64,000 nucleotides of DNA. Origin: UBA1275 sp002323515. Lineage in GTDB: Bacteria; Bacteroidota; Rhodothermia; Balneolales; Balneolaceae. Made by a program: the position numbers and the translations under genes. Location: NCBI GenBank assembly GCA_964007875.1, contig CAXGAH010000008.1:1-64000 (forward strand). Direction: 5' to 3'. This document shows positions 45,377-55,640 of this stretch, piece after piece. Numbering within the stretch: the first letter of the stretch is position 1; every line of letters starts with the position of its first letter. The notes under the pieces were generated by a model. The model saw nothing but the letters and a program-made list of their open reading frames with translations, searched no databases and was not told the DNA's origin.

Positions 45377-48202
45377 ATGCAGTTAGAATCAACCGTCCGC
45401 CAACTAGCAGCTGAAAGTAAGGTAAGCGAATCATTATGTAAGCATGTATCCGCTCTTTCCGAAATTTTAGAACAGCTTAGTCTAGATCGAAGTACCCCTG
45501 AATTTCTGGCCTTATTAGGCAATGCCCCTCTTCAAATAAATAAAGCACTAGATCAGGGCGAAACTAATGAACTAGAAGCCTTTTTGAAGGGACTTCAGGG
45601 TCTATCAACCCGAGAGATAAAAGAGTTTTTGAGGATATACACTACCTATTTTCATTTGGTTAACTCTCTAGAGCAGCATGAAATTAGTCGGATAAATCGT
45701 AAACGCGAGTTTGCAGAAACACCGGATACCCCTCGAAATGAAAGTATTTTAGAGGCGGTGCATGCCATGAAAAAGCAAGGGTATAGCTTTGCGGAAGTGA
45801 TGGATGTGTTTAATCACATGGATATTCAGCCCACCATTACGGCCCATCCAACAGAAGCGCGGAGGCGAAGTGTACTCACCAAGCAGCATGAAATAAGTGA
45901 GATGGTGAGTAAATTAGGCACCGAAGAACTAACTTCAGATGAGGAGCGGCATTTAAGGAAAGAAATTCTAAATCAGTTGAAATTACTACTTCTGACCGAT
46001 GAGGTTAGGGCCGAAAGAATGTCGGTAGAAGATGAAGTAGAAAATGGACTGTATTTCTTTACCCATACTATCTGGGATGCTATCCCAAGACTCTATAAAG
46101 ATATGAGACTGGCTTTGGAGACCTATTATCCAGAAGCCTATACCCATCATGCTCCTGAGTTACCCATAGTGCTTCGTTATCGTTCTTGGATTGGAAGTGA
46201 TCGGGATGGAAATCCTAATGTCACCTCATCAGTAACTTGGAAAACCCTTATTGAACAGCGTAAGACGGTTATTCAGCTGTACTTAAAAAAACTGGATCAT
46301 CTTCGTAGATATTTGAGTATTTCCTATAAAGAAGCCACTATATCGGATGCTTTGAGAGATTCATTGGGTTTGGAAGAAAGCGATAATCCACTGAGTGACT
46401 TATACGAGAGAAGGTATCAAAGAGAGCCTTATCGAAGGAAAATTACTCACATAATGCAACGCTTAAGGACACAATTACATGCATTAGAAGGCACTAAGAG
46501 TCATACTCTTCGTACGGCTATAGAGTATACTCCTGATGTATTTATTAGGGATTTAGAACTTATAAGCCAATCCTTGCAGCAACAAGGGTTCAGCGGGATG
46601 GCAGAACAAGGTAGGCTACATGACTTGGTGGTTTGTGCCAAAACTTTTGGGTTTCACTTAACGGCCTTGGATATTCGACAGCACTCTCGCCTTCATGAGG
46701 AAACAGTGGAGGAAATGTTGCGCTTTGCGGGTGCTGAAAGTGATTATATACATCTTTCTGAAAGTGAAAAAATTGATTTATTGGACAGGGAACTAAAGAA
46801 TCCACGGCCGCTATGTTCAAGAGGATTCCAACAAAGCGAAACGGCTCAAAAAGTTTTGGGTGTTTTTGAAGAAATCCGAGATATGCTTGAACTCGATCCC
46901 AATATATTTGGCAGCTATATTATTTCAATGACCCATGGGGTTAGCGATATGCTAGAAGTCCTTCTTATTGCCAAAGAAATGGGCTTGTGGAGTATAGAGG
47001 ATGGAAAAGTTACTACCCCATTGGATGTAGTACCTCTTTTTGAAACGATCGAAGATTTAGAGCATTCAGGTGATCTAATGGCTCAAATGTTTGAGGACCC
47101 ACTTTTTAAAGAGCATATAGTTGCGAGGAATAATTTCCAGGAAATCATGCTAGGATATTCCGACAGCAATAAGGATGGTGGATATTGGACAGCAAATTGG
47201 GCATTAAATAAAGCTCAGTACGATTTAGGAATGGTTTGTAGAGAGTATAACATAGACTTTAGGCTTTTTCACGGCCGAGGTGGCACCGTGGGTAGGGGTG
47301 GCGGACAGTCCAATAAAGCTATTGTCGCAATGCCGCCGGTGAGTAACAACGGGCGCATTCGGTTTACCGAACAAGGCGAGGTGATTTCCTTTCGCTATTC
47401 TCTAGAGGCCATTGCTCATCGCCACTTAGAACAGCTTGTCCATGCGATGGCTCAGGTAATTAATGCTCAAAAAAATGCACCTGGGTACCTCTATGGTAAA
47501 GATCGTGAATGGGATCTCATGCAGGAGCTTTCTAAATATACGATGGAAGCATATAGGGGCCTAATCGATGCGCCAGGCTTCTGGGAATGGTACATGCAAA
47601 AAACACCTATTGAGCATATTGGAAAGCTTCCCATTGCCTCCCGACCCGTTTCAAGAGGTGCAGGAGGTGGGCTAACTTTCGATGGACTTCGAGCCATTCC
47701 ATGGGTTTTTGCGTGGACTCAAGTCCGCTACAATGTGCCGGGTTGGTACGGTATAGGATCGGGCTTAAAAAAACTAATGGATAATAATCCAGATACTCAC
47801 GACATCGTAAAGCGCTGGTTTAGAGAATGGACTTTTTTCCACACCGTTCTTAATAATTCCCAGCGAGAGTTGGCTCGAACCCATATAGCTACCTCTGAAT
47901 TATATTTGGAGCATCCTGAAGAGGATACCTTTCATCAAATGATACTACAGGATTTTAATTGGGCAACGGAGTATATCACACGCATAGCCGGCATGGAGAA
48001 GATTTTAGATCACAACCCTATCATCCAGCGTTCTATAGCTTTTAGAAATCCCTTTACTTATCCTCTCAACGTCATTCAAACCGAGCTAATTCAACGCTGG
48101 TCACAGCGCAACTTAACCGACCAGGAAGAAGAGGAAATACTAACAGAGTTATTGTTTTTAAATATAAACAGCATAGCTGCAGCCATGCAGAGTACTGGTT
48201 AA
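45377..48202 (+). CDS. ppc: Phosphoenolpyruvate carboxylase
   Basis: A 941-residue anaplerotic enzyme that makes oxaloacetate from PEP and bicarbonate. Catalytic motifs are intact: TAHPTEARRRS (around 154-164), GYSDSNKDGGYWTANWAL (about 593) and FHGRGGTVGRGGG (about 630-642). A C-terminal SIAAAMQSTG-type end replaces the classical NTG by a longer end TG. Length is somewhat greater than the 880 residues of E. coli Ppc. It is monocistronic or read with ilvE 83 bases downstream. Confidence 0.97.
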   Translation: MQLESTVRQLAAESKVSESLCKHVSALSEILEQLSLDRSTPEFLALLGNAPLQINKALDQGETNELEAFLKGLQGLSTREIKEFLRIYTTYFHLVNSLEQHEISRINRKREFAETPDTPRNESILEAVHAMKKQGYSFAEVMDVFNHMDIQPTITAHPTEARRRSVLTKQHEISEMVSKLGTEELTSDEERHLRKEILNQLKLLLLTDEVRAERMSVEDEVENGLYFFTHTIWDAIPRLYKDMRLALETYYPEAYTHHAPELPIVLRYRSWIGSDRDGNPNVTSSVTWKTLIEQRKTVIQLYLKKLDHLRRYLSISYKEATISDALRDSLGLEESDNPLSDLYERRYQREPYRRKITHIMQRLRTQLHALEGTKSHTLRTAIEYTPDVFIRDLELISQSLQQQGFSGMAEQGRLHDLVVCAKTFGFHLTALDIRQHSRLHEETVEEMLRFAGAESDYIHLSESEKIDLLDRELKNPRPLCSRGFQQSETAQKVLGVFEEIRDMLELDPNIFGSYIISMTHGVSDMLEVLLIAKEMGLWSIEDGKVTTPLDVVPLFETIEDLEHSGDLMAQMFEDPLFKEHIVARNNFQEIMLGYSDSNKDGGYWTANWALNKAQYDLGMVCREYNIDFRLFHGRGGTVGRGGGQSNKAIVAMPPVSNNGRIRFTEQGEVISFRYSLEAIAHRHLEQLVHAMAQVINAQKNAPGYLYGKDREWDLMQELSKYTMEAYRGLIDAPGFWEWYMQKTPIEHIGKLPIASRPVSRGAGGGLTFDGLRAIPWVFAWTQVRYNVPGWYGIGSGLKKLMDNNPDTHDIVKRWFREWTFFHTVLNNSQRELARTHIATSELYLEHPEEDTFHQMILQDFNWATEYITRIAGMEKILDHNPIIQRSIAFRNPFTYPLNVIQTELIQRWSQRNLTDQEEEEILTELLFLNINSIAAAMQSTG

Positions 48203-48285
48203 GTTCCATACTAAAAAGCTGTACTTTATAAAAACTTTCATATACATCCTTACTATATTTCGTAAAATATTCAAAGAATACAAAT

Positions 48286-49365
48286 ATGGCTTCAACAATA
48301 AAGGTAGAGAAGGCGGCTACTTCCCGAATTCAGGAAGTGGATATGGATAACTTAGACTTTGGTCGGTGTTTCACGGATCACATGTTTGAGATGCAATATG
48401 AAAGTAATGCCTGGAAAACGGGCCATCTTAAACCTTTTGGCCCCATTCAAATCACCCCGGCATTGAACGTGCTCCATTATGGGCAGGCCGTATTTGAAGG
48501 TATGAAGGCTTTTTATGTAGATGAGCATCAGATTAATTTATTCCGCCCAGATGTGCATCATGCCCGTTTTAATCGATCGTGTCAAAGAATGTGCATACCA
48601 GAAACTTCCTTTGAGGTATTTATTGAAGCATTGGAAACTCTTATTCGGCTAGATGCCGTTTGGGTGCCTCAGAAGCGAGGCACTGCGCTCTACATTAGAC
48701 CCTTCATTTTTGCTAACGAAGATTATCTCGCCGCTACAGTATCGTCTACTTACGTCTACTATATCATAATGTCCCCGGTGGGCGCCTATTATGCCGAAGG
48801 GTTTAATCCAGTTTCTTTAACCACTTCGCCTGATTTTGTGCGTGCGGTACCTGGAGGAACTGGTGAGGCAAAAACATCGGGTAATTATGCAGCCAGTTTC
48901 CTACCCGCTCAACAAGCTAAGCAAGATGGATTTACACAGGTACTTTGGTTGGATGCCATTGAGCACAAGTACATTGAAGAAGTGGGTACCATGAACATCC
49001 ACTTTCTCATTGACGACACATTGGTTACCCCCTCGTTAACGGGTTCGGTTTTATCAGGTATTACCAGAGATTCCGTTATCCAACTAGCTAAGGAGTGGGA
49101 ATATGAGGTTCAAGAGCGTAGAGTTTCAATCGATGAAATCATGCAAGCATCTGCCGACGGCCGGCTTAAAGAAGTTTTTGGGAGTGGAACCGCTGCGGTT
49201 ATCAGTCCTGTAGGATTAATTGCCCACAAAGGCCAAAAAATCGAAATTGGCAACGGTAAAATTGGCCCACTTGCAGAGCGATTGTACGATACCATTACGG
49301 GCATTCAATACGGTCAAATAGAAGATCGTTTTGGCTGGACTCATCCCGTTACCCTTCATTCTTAA
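48286..49365 (+). CDS. ilvE: Branched-chain amino acid aminotransferase
   Basis: A 359-residue fold-IV PLP aminotransferase for the last step of leucine, isoleucine and valine synthesis or their degradation. The PLP lysine is K196 in PGGTGEAKTSGNYAAS. The substrate-binding YIRPF (136-140), EVGTMN and SGITRDSV segments are of the longer BCAT type with an N-terminal extension. GVLSG is replaced by TGSVLSGI. The gene is followed by crcB, which overlaps in frame if the earliest start is used but is separated by seven bases with the preferred GTG. Confidence 0.95.
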   Translation: MASTIKVEKAATSRIQEVDMDNLDFGRCFTDHMFEMQYESNAWKTGHLKPFGPIQITPALNVLHYGQAVFEGMKAFYVDEHQINLFRPDVHHARFNRSCQRMCIPETSFEVFIEALETLIRLDAVWVPQKRGTALYIRPFIFANEDYLAATVSSTYVYYIIMSPVGAYYAEGFNPVSLTTSPDFVRAVPGGTGEAKTSGNYAASFLPAQQAKQDGFTQVLWLDAIEHKYIEEVGTMNIHFLIDDTLVTPSLTGSVLSGITRDSVIQLAKEWEYEVQERRVSIDEIMQASADGRLKEVFGSGTAAVISPVGLIAHKGQKIEIGNGKIGPLAERLYDTITGIQYGQIEDRFGWTHPVTLHS

Positions 49366-49372
49366 GTTCCAG

Positions 49373-49768
49373 GTGCAACTTCATACCATTATAGCAATCA
49401 TGCTCGGTGGAAGTCTAGGCGCTTTGAGCCGGTACTTACTTAGTGTGGGAATAGAACGATGGCTAAAACCAGAAATTTTACCCGTCGGGACCATAGTGGT
49501 GAATCTTGTGGGATGTTTTTTAATCGGCCTACTAGCTGCCCTTTTTGAAGTAAAAAATTGGGGAAACGGCTGGACTCGAATGTTTCTATTCGTAGGATTT
49601 TTAGGCAGTTTTACCACTTTTTCCACCTATACTTTCGATACTTTTTTATTACTCAAAACGGATCAATTTGTGGCGGCCTTTCTAAATATGGGTTTTCAAG
49701 TCCTGTTCGGATTAGCCTTGGCCATAGCAGGATGGTATTCGATTTATGCCCTCAAGATCTCAGGTTGA
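49373..49768 (+). CDS. crcB: Fluoride ion channel CrcB/Fluc
   Basis: About 131 residues with four membrane helices. The Fluc signature is clear: GGSLGALSRYLLS near the start, VNLVGCFLIGLL in helix 2, and FVGFLGSFTTFSTYTFDT in helix 3 (the Phe box and the TFST segment). It exports fluoride as a dual-topology dimer. A GTG at 49373 gives the family length and avoids overlap with ilvE; an earlier TTG at 49331 would overlap. No fluoride riboswitch was seen upstream, and only one copy is present. Confidence 0.93.
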   Translation: MQLHTIIAIMLGGSLGALSRYLLSVGIERWLKPEILPVGTIVVNLVGCFLIGLLAALFEVKNWGNGWTRMFLFVGFLGSFTTFSTYTFDTFLLLKTDQFVAAFLNMGFQVLFGLALAIAGWYSIYALKISG

Positions 49769-49784
49769 TGTATCCTCAAACGCC

Positions 49785-50711
49785 TCAATACCCTTTGCGG
49801 CGATCCACAAGAAACTGTGCGGGCATACCAGATGAAATTCGGCTGTAATTTTCCACAATCAAAGATGCAGCATCAGCTACTCTGGTTTTTGCCGCTATAT
49901 GGGGGGTGATTATTACCTCCTTACGATCCCAAAAATGATGGTTTTGAGCAAGTGGTTCCTTCATGAATACATCCAAGTATGCTCCTTGAATATGCTGGGT
50001 ATCCAGCGCATAGATTAGGTCTTCATCAACAAGTTGGGCCCCTCTTCCTGCATTTATAATAAAACTGGGTTTCGGCATGCTCTTAAAAAGTTCTAGATCT
50101 AGTAGGCCCTGAGTTTCGGATGTATTTGGAAGTAATGAAACTAAGACATTACACTGTTCAACAAAGGTGTGGAGTTCGCGCTGTTCATAACAACGCACCA
50201 GCGGAAGTTCTTTTTTGGATCGAGACCAGCCCAACACCCGGTAGCCTTGGGCTGCTAGGGAATGACTGACATAACTCCCAATGTTTCCCAGTCCCATAAC
50301 CCCAATGCTAAGATCTTGATTTCGAAGGGTATCTTTAGGAGCCCAAGAAGTTTCTGATTGATTAGCTCGATAGAATAATCCATGGTGCCGAATATCCATA
50401 AGAGCCCATTCAATATATGCGAGCATATCAGTGGCAAGGGATTTCACACTCATTCGGGCAATGGGAATATGAGCAGGTATACTGGCATCATCGAGAAGTT
50501 CAGCTACACTAGCTCCGTAGGACTGGATGAGCTGGAGGTTTGGATATGGACTCAGCCCATGTTCAGGTATGTTCCAGCATACACCCATCCTTACCGCCTC
50601 TTTTGCCGTTATTCTAGGCCATATATCCACCTTGATATTTGGGTCCAAACCTTGAATGTGTTCTTGCAGTTCGAGAAGATTTCTGTTTGTAGAGATCAGT
50701 GCTATTGCCAT
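49785..50711 (-). CDS. D-isomer-specific 2-hydroxyacid dehydrogenase (GhrA-like)
   Basis: From the ATG at 50711 the protein has 308 residues. The NAD(P)-binding motif is VMGLGNIGSYVSHSL (about 138-152), and SRSKKE at the end of strand beta-B suggests NADPH preference. The catalytic residues are R in NAGRGAQLVD, E in FMKEPLAQ and H in ITPHIAA. Closest in form to glyoxylate/hydroxypyruvate reductase A. The frame runs 16 codons further upstream, but MAIALISTN is the better start. It converges on crcB with a 16-base gap and is divergent from dnaE. Confidence 0.88.
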   Translation of the reverse strand: MAIALISTNRNLLELQEHIQGLDPNIKVDIWPRITAKEAVRMGVCWNIPEHGLSPYPNLQLIQSYGASVAELLDDASIPAHIPIARMSVKSLATDMLAYIEWALMDIRHHGLFYRANQSETSWAPKDTLRNQDLSIGVMGLGNIGSYVSHSLAAQGYRVLGWSRSKKELPLVRCYEQRELHTFVEQCNVLVSLLPNTSETQGLLDLELFKSMPKPSFIINAGRGAQLVDEDLIYALDTQHIQGAYLDVFMKEPLAQNHHFWDRKEVIITPHIAAKTRVADAASLIVENYSRISSGMPAQFLVDRRKGY

Positions 50712-50805
50712 GCTAGAATATAGGGTTTGATAACTAAAATTTGTGGAAAACTTGTGCACATAGTCTTTGTTGGTTACCCTATATTAATAAGATAATAAAC
50801 TATGT

Positions 50806-53800
50806 ATGTATCTAATATTTGACACCGAAACCACTGGTTTACCCCGAGATTATAGCGCACCAATAACACAATTAGATAATTGGCCAAGATTGGTTCAATT
50901 GGCTTGGCAGTTGCATGATCAGACAGGCGCACTACTATCGAGTGGAAACTATATCATTCGCCCAGAAGGCTTCACCATACCCTTTAATTCTGAACAAATT
51001 CATGGTATTTCTACTGAAAGAGCCTTGAAGCAAGGAGTCGATCTCAAAGAAATACTCGAAATTTTTAGAAAAGATATTGATCGGGCCCACTTTTTAGTTG
51101 GGCATAATGTGTCCTTTGATGAACGTGTGATGGGGGCAGAATACCTGCGAAACAGAATCCCTTCGGCTATCATGGATAAGGCTAAGTTAGACACAAAAGA
51201 TGAGGGTACTCAGTTTTGTGCAATTCCAGGTCCAAGAGGATTTAAGTGGCCTTCCCTAGGAGAACTTCATCATGCTTTATTTAACAAGGGGTTTGATGAT
51301 GCACACGATGCTGCCGCAGATGTAGAGGCTACCGCTCGTTGTTTTTTAGAATTGGTTCTACTTGGAGAGGGCAAGTTTAGCTTTCCATTAGATGCTAAAT
51401 TGTATGAATCCCCCCAGAGCTATCTTAAAAGAGAAAATTACATAAATCTCGTTTCACCAGATCGCATTAAGACCTCTGCGGCTCTTGTTGAACAAGCAGG
51501 GGATACAGAGAAATCAAAAGACCAACGTCCCCGTGAGCATAGCCCAATTGACCCAAGCATAGCAGAGCAAGGTAATTCTGTAGCCTCCGAAGAACAAAAA
51601 GAATCGGCAAAAAAAAAACTAGAAAAATGGACAGAGGGAGAGCCTCTTAGTTTCTCTCATCTGCACTGTCACTCGAAGTATTCTGTACTTAGATCCACGG
51701 CGGGGGTTAAAGATTTGGTCGCAAAGGCAGCGCAGTGGAAGATGCCGGCTGTGGGGCTTACGGATTTAGGCAATATGTTTGGCGCATTCACCTTTGTTGC
51801 AGAGGCTCATAAACAAGGGATCAAGCCCATTGTCGGGTGCGAATTGTATTTGGTTGAAGATCACGCTAAGAAAAAATTTACCCGTGAACATCGTGATTTA
51901 CGTTGGCAAGTACCTCTACTGGCAAAGAATCAGCAGGGCTTCAAAAATTTATCGGAAATCTGTTCTCTTGGATACACCCAGGGTTACTATTATAAATATC
52001 CAAGAGTGGATAAACAGATCATTGCCGAGCACTCTAAAGATCTTATTGCTCTAAGTGGAGGTACTAACGGCCTACTTGGAGAACTCATTTTAAATAAAGG
52101 AATAGAGGCTGCAGAAACAGAAATTAGTTGGTGGATAGATTGTTTTGGAGATGATTTCTACCTTGAACTAATTGATCACGGATTACCTGAAGAAGAGCGC
52201 GTAAACGAAGTGTTTCGGGGTTTTTCTGAAAAATACGGCGTTTCATTAGTTGCTTCTAATAACTGCTTTTATATGGAAAAAACAGACGCAGATGCTCACG
52301 ATGCTCTTATCTGTATTGCCGATGGAGCCCTCAAAAGTACGCCCATAGGTAAAGGGCGTGATTTTAGATATGGATTCCCTAACCATGAGTTCTATTTCAA
52401 GTCTTCTGAAGAGATGATCGGGATATTCTCTGATGTTCCAGAGGCAATCTATGGGACTTATGAAATTGCCCAAAAGGTAGAACCCATCGTGTTAGAGCGT
52501 GAGGTTATTCTCCCTAAATTTGATATTCCGACAACCTTCGAAAATGAAGATGATTATCTGCGTCATCTCACCCTTGAAGGGGCTGCAATGAAATATGGTG
52601 AACTAAGTTCTGAGCTGAAAGACCGTATCGACTTAGAACTAGGAATTATTAAGGATATGGGCTTCCCAGGATATTTCCTTATTGTTCAGGATTTCATTTC
52701 AGCTGCTAAAAATATGGGGGTATATGTGGGCCCAGGAAGAGGTTCGGCCGCTGGTTCGGTGGTGGCTTATGCAACGGGTATTACCAACATAGATCCTTTT
52801 AAATATGATTTACTTTTTGAACGATTTTTAAACCCTGAGCGCGTTAGTATGCCCGATATTGATATTGACTTTGATGATGAAGGTCGTCAAAAGGTTATTG
52901 AGTATGTGGTCGATAAATACGGGGCTGACCAGGTGGCGCATATAGTTACCTTCGGTTCTATGGCAGCGCGATCCTCAGTACGAGATGTAGCTCGAGTGCT
53001 TGATTTACCCCTTTCCGATGCCGATCGAATAGCAAAATTAGTTCCAGAAAGACCAGGAACTTCACTGGATGATGCATTCTCGGAGGTAAGAGAACTAAGG
53101 GAAATTCGAGATGGGGAAGGTCTGGAAGCGGAAACACTGCGAATGGCGCAAATATTAGAAGGATCAGTTCGAAACACAGGCCTTCACGCCGCAGGCATTA
53201 TCATCGCTCCCGATCAATTAACCGAATATATCCCTGTTAGCACAGCCAAAGATGCCGATCTGCAAGTGACGCAGTTTGATGGGGGTGTTATTGAGTCCGC
53301 TGGGATGCTGAAGATGGATTTCTTAGGCTTAAAAACTTTATCCATCCTGAAAACAGCTATTCAGTTTGCAAAAGAGAATCATCAAAAAAGCTACAACCTA
53401 GATGAGGTTCCCCTAGACGATTCAAAGACCTTTGAACTGTACCAAAAGGGTGGAACCTTAGGTACCTTTCAGTTCGAAAGTGAGGGGATGAGAAAGTACT
53501 TAAAAGATCTGAAGCCAACTACCATTGACGACCTTATTGCCATGAATGCACTGTACAGGCCAGGGCCTATGCAATTTATTCCTAATTATATTGAGCGAAA
53601 GCATGGGCGTGAAAAGGTTGAATACGATCATGAGGACTTAGTTCCCTTATTACAGACTACTTTCGGAATCATGATTTATCAGGAACAGATCATGAAAGTT
53701 GCTCAGCAAATGGGTGGTTATAGCTTAGGAGAAGCCGACGTATTACGGCGCATAATGGGTAAGAAAAAAGCGGATTTACTTCCACCAGAAGAGGAAAAGT

Positions 53801-55113
53801 TTATTCGACAATCCGTAGAACGTGGATACGACGAGAAAGTAGCTAAAAATGTATTTGATAAGATGGCCATGTTCGCCGGTTATGGGTTTAACAAATCCCA
53901 CTCAGCAGCGTATTCGGTAGTGGCCTATCACACTATGTACTTTAAAGCTAACTATACCCCAGAGTATATGGCGGCAGTACTAAGTCATAACATGAGTGAC
54001 ATAAAGAAAATTGCCTCCTTCATTGAGGAATGTCAGCAACTTGGAATACCTGTAGACCCACCCAATATTAATACCTCTAGAGGGAGGTTTGTTGCTAAAG
54101 ATGGTAGAGTACAGTATGGTATGTCTGCTATAAAAGGTGTAGGAGATAGTGCTATTCAACATATAGTAGAGCAGCGCGCTACCGAGGGCAAGTTTACATC
54201 TATTTTTGATTTTGCTTCACGGGTAGATGTTCGCGTATGCAACAGGCGTACCCTTGAAAGTTTAATACAGGCGGGTACTTTTGATACTTTATATGATAAC
54301 AGAGCACAACTTTTTCAGGGCGTGGAAGATATTTTATCCTACGCCAACAGAAAGCAAGAAGAAAAAAGATTAAACCAAGTTAATTTATTCGGTGGGTCTG
54401 GATCAGATACCGCACTACAAGAGCCAAAACTCCCCAGTATTCCAAATTGGACATCTATAGAGAGACTAAATCGAGAGCGCGAATTAATCGGCTTTTATTT
54501 AAGCGGACATCCTCTAGAGCGGCACAAAGAAGATATACAGCTGTTTTCGTCTCATACACTCTCCTCGGATATCATAGACCAACTCAATCACGATTCTGAA
54601 TTAAACGTTATTGGAATTGTAACCTCAAAACGAGTTATAACGGATAAAAAAGGGCGACCCATCGCTTTTTTAATGGTAGAAGATAGACATTCTTCCATGG
54701 AAATGGCAGTCTTCAGTCAGCAATTTGATCAATATGCAGCTCTTCTTGAAGTAGATAATGTGCTTTGGATAAAGGGTCGTTACAGTAGACGTGACCGCGG
54801 AAATTCGATGATTGTAGAAGCGGTGGAGAGGGTGGAAAATCTAAGAGAAAAACATCAGGATAAACTTCGTCTATCCATTCGATTACATACTCATAATCTA
54901 GAGAGTAGTTCCATCGACCGTTTGGTTGATCTGCTGAGTTTACACCAAGGCCATACCTATGTCAAAGCTCAAATTGAAAGTGAACAGATGGACTGGCCAA
55001 TAGCGATGAATATTCGCAAATTTGTGGTTGATCCCTCACCCACACTTATGCACGAATTACGTATATTACTAGGAGAAGAAAATGTAAAATTAGCTCTTCA
55101 AAATGGGACTTGA
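50806..55113 (+). CDS. dnaE: DNA polymerase III alpha subunit with N-terminal exonuclease domain
   Basis: This 1435-residue replicase fuses a DEDDh 3'-5' exonuclease (about 1-185; D6/E8 in IFDTETTG, HDAAADVEATARC with the HxxxxD end) to a full DnaE. After a charged linker (about 225-275) comes the PHP domain, starting near 282 (FSHLHCHSKYSVL, with metal histidines intact). The palm follows, with GPGRGSAAGS (about 643) and the catalytic aspartates in PDIDIDFDD (about 683-691). The thumb and fingers contain DFLGLKTLSILK and NFGFNKSHSAAYSVV-like GYGFNKSHSAAY. An HhH motif, an OB-fold (about 1270-1360) and a C-terminal tail complete it. Exonuclease and polymerase in one chain would make a separate DnaQ less necessary. 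Confidence 0.96.
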   Translation: MYLIFDTETTGLPRDYSAPITQLDNWPRLVQLAWQLHDQTGALLSSGNYIIRPEGFTIPFNSEQIHGISTERALKQGVDLKEILEIFRKDIDRAHFLVGHNVSFDERVMGAEYLRNRIPSAIMDKAKLDTKDEGTQFCAIPGPRGFKWPSLGELHHALFNKGFDDAHDAAADVEATARCFLELVLLGEGKFSFPLDAKLYESPQSYLKRENYINLVSPDRIKTSAALVEQAGDTEKSKDQRPREHSPIDPSIAEQGNSVASEEQKESAKKKLEKWTEGEPLSFSHLHCHSKYSVLRSTAGVKDLVAKAAQWKMPAVGLTDLGNMFGAFTFVAEAHKQGIKPIVGCELYLVEDHAKKKFTREHRDLRWQVPLLAKNQQGFKNLSEICSLGYTQGYYYKYPRVDKQIIAEHSKDLIALSGGTNGLLGELILNKGIEAAETEISWWIDCFGDDFYLELIDHGLPEEERVNEVFRGFSEKYGVSLVASNNCFYMEKTDADAHDALICIADGALKSTPIGKGRDFRYGFPNHEFYFKSSEEMIGIFSDVPEAIYGTYEIAQKVEPIVLEREVILPKFDIPTTFENEDDYLRHLTLEGAAMKYGELSSELKDRIDLELGIIKDMGFPGYFLIVQDFISAAKNMGVYVGPGRGSAAGSVVAYATGITNIDPFKYDLLFERFLNPERVSMPDIDIDFDDEGRQKVIEYVVDKYGADQVAHIVTFGSMAARSSVRDVARVLDLPLSDADRIAKLVPERPGTSLDDAFSEVRELREIRDGEGLEAETLRMAQILEGSVRNTGLHAAGIIIAPDQLTEYIPVSTAKDADLQVTQFDGGVIESAGMLKMDFLGLKTLSILKTAIQFAKENHQKSYNLDEVPLDDSKTFELYQKGGTLGTFQFESEGMRKYLKDLKPTTIDDLIAMNALYRPGPMQFIPNYIERKHGREKVEYDHEDLVPLLQTTFGIMIYQEQIMKVAQQMGGYSLGEADVLRRIMGKKKADLLPPEEEKFIRQSVERGYDEKVAKNVFDKMAMFAGYGFNKSHSAAYSVVAYHTMYFKANYTPEYMAAVLSHNMSDIKKIASFIEECQQLGIPVDPPNINTSRGRFVAKDGRVQYGMSAIKGVGDSAIQHIVEQRATEGKFTSIFDFASRVDVRVCNRRTLESLIQAGTFDTLYDNRAQLFQGVEDILSYANRKQEEKRLNQVNLFGGSGSDTALQEPKLPSIPNWTSIERLNRERELIGFYLSGHPLERHKEDIQLFSSHTLSSDIIDQLNHDSELNVIGIVTSKRVITDKKGRPIAFLMVEDRHSSMEMAVFSQQFDQYAALLEVDNVLWIKGRYSRRDRGNSMIVEAVERVENLREKHQDKLRLSIRLHTHNLESSSIDRLVDLLSLHQGHTYVKAQIESEQMDWPIAMNIRKFVVDPSPTLMHELRILLGEENVKLALQNGT

Positions 55114-55248
55114 TAACCCTATTTTTATGAAGTAGTGCCTAAGAAGTTCCCATGAGAAAAGTCATAATGGAAACGATATAGCTTCCAGTTTTGTAAACAT
55201 TTTCTCTAGGATATCACTCAAATTAAAACCAATTATATCATTACCATC

Positions 55249-55572
55249 ATGTCAAAAACTGTAGAAATAACCGACGCTAATTTCGATCAAGAAGTACTTC
55301 AATCCGATAAACCCGTGCTCATCGATTTTTGGGCTGAATGGTGTGGCCCTTGTCGGATGATTGGTCCGGTTGTAGATGAAATGGCAGGAGAATACGAAGG
55401 CAAGGCTAAAATTGGTAAAATCAATGTAGATGTAAACCCCGAAGTATCCATTAAATATGGAATTCGAAGTATTCCAGCATTGCTAATATTCAAAAATGGT
55501 GAAGTTGTAGACCAAATCGTTGGTGCGGTACCTAAGACTCATTTGACCAAGCAGTTAGATATTCACGTTTGA
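55249..55572 (+). CDS. trxA: Thioredoxin
   Basis: A 107-residue cytoplasmic thioredoxin. It has the active site WCGPC (31-35), FWAEW before it, the buried Asp of VLIDFWAE, and cis-proline in RSIPALLIF. Typical size and no signal peptide. It stands alone between dnaE and a convergent anti-sigma-type gene. Confidence 0.97.
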   Translation: MSKTVEITDANFDQEVLQSDKPVLIDFWAEWCGPCRMIGPVVDEMAGEYEGKAKIGKINVDVNPEVSIKYGIRSIPALLIFKNGEVVDQIVGAVPKTHLTKQLDIHV

Positions 55573-55640
55573 CAATCTAATGGGCAATTTTAAATAACTG
55601 CATTTGATTGAATATCGTTTCTGAAAGTTGCCTTTCTTGT

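Noticed and set aside
49331..49372. Upstream TTG start of crcB
   Set aside because: It would overlap ilvE by 35 bases and add residues that CrcB proteins lack. GTG 49373 gives the usual length.
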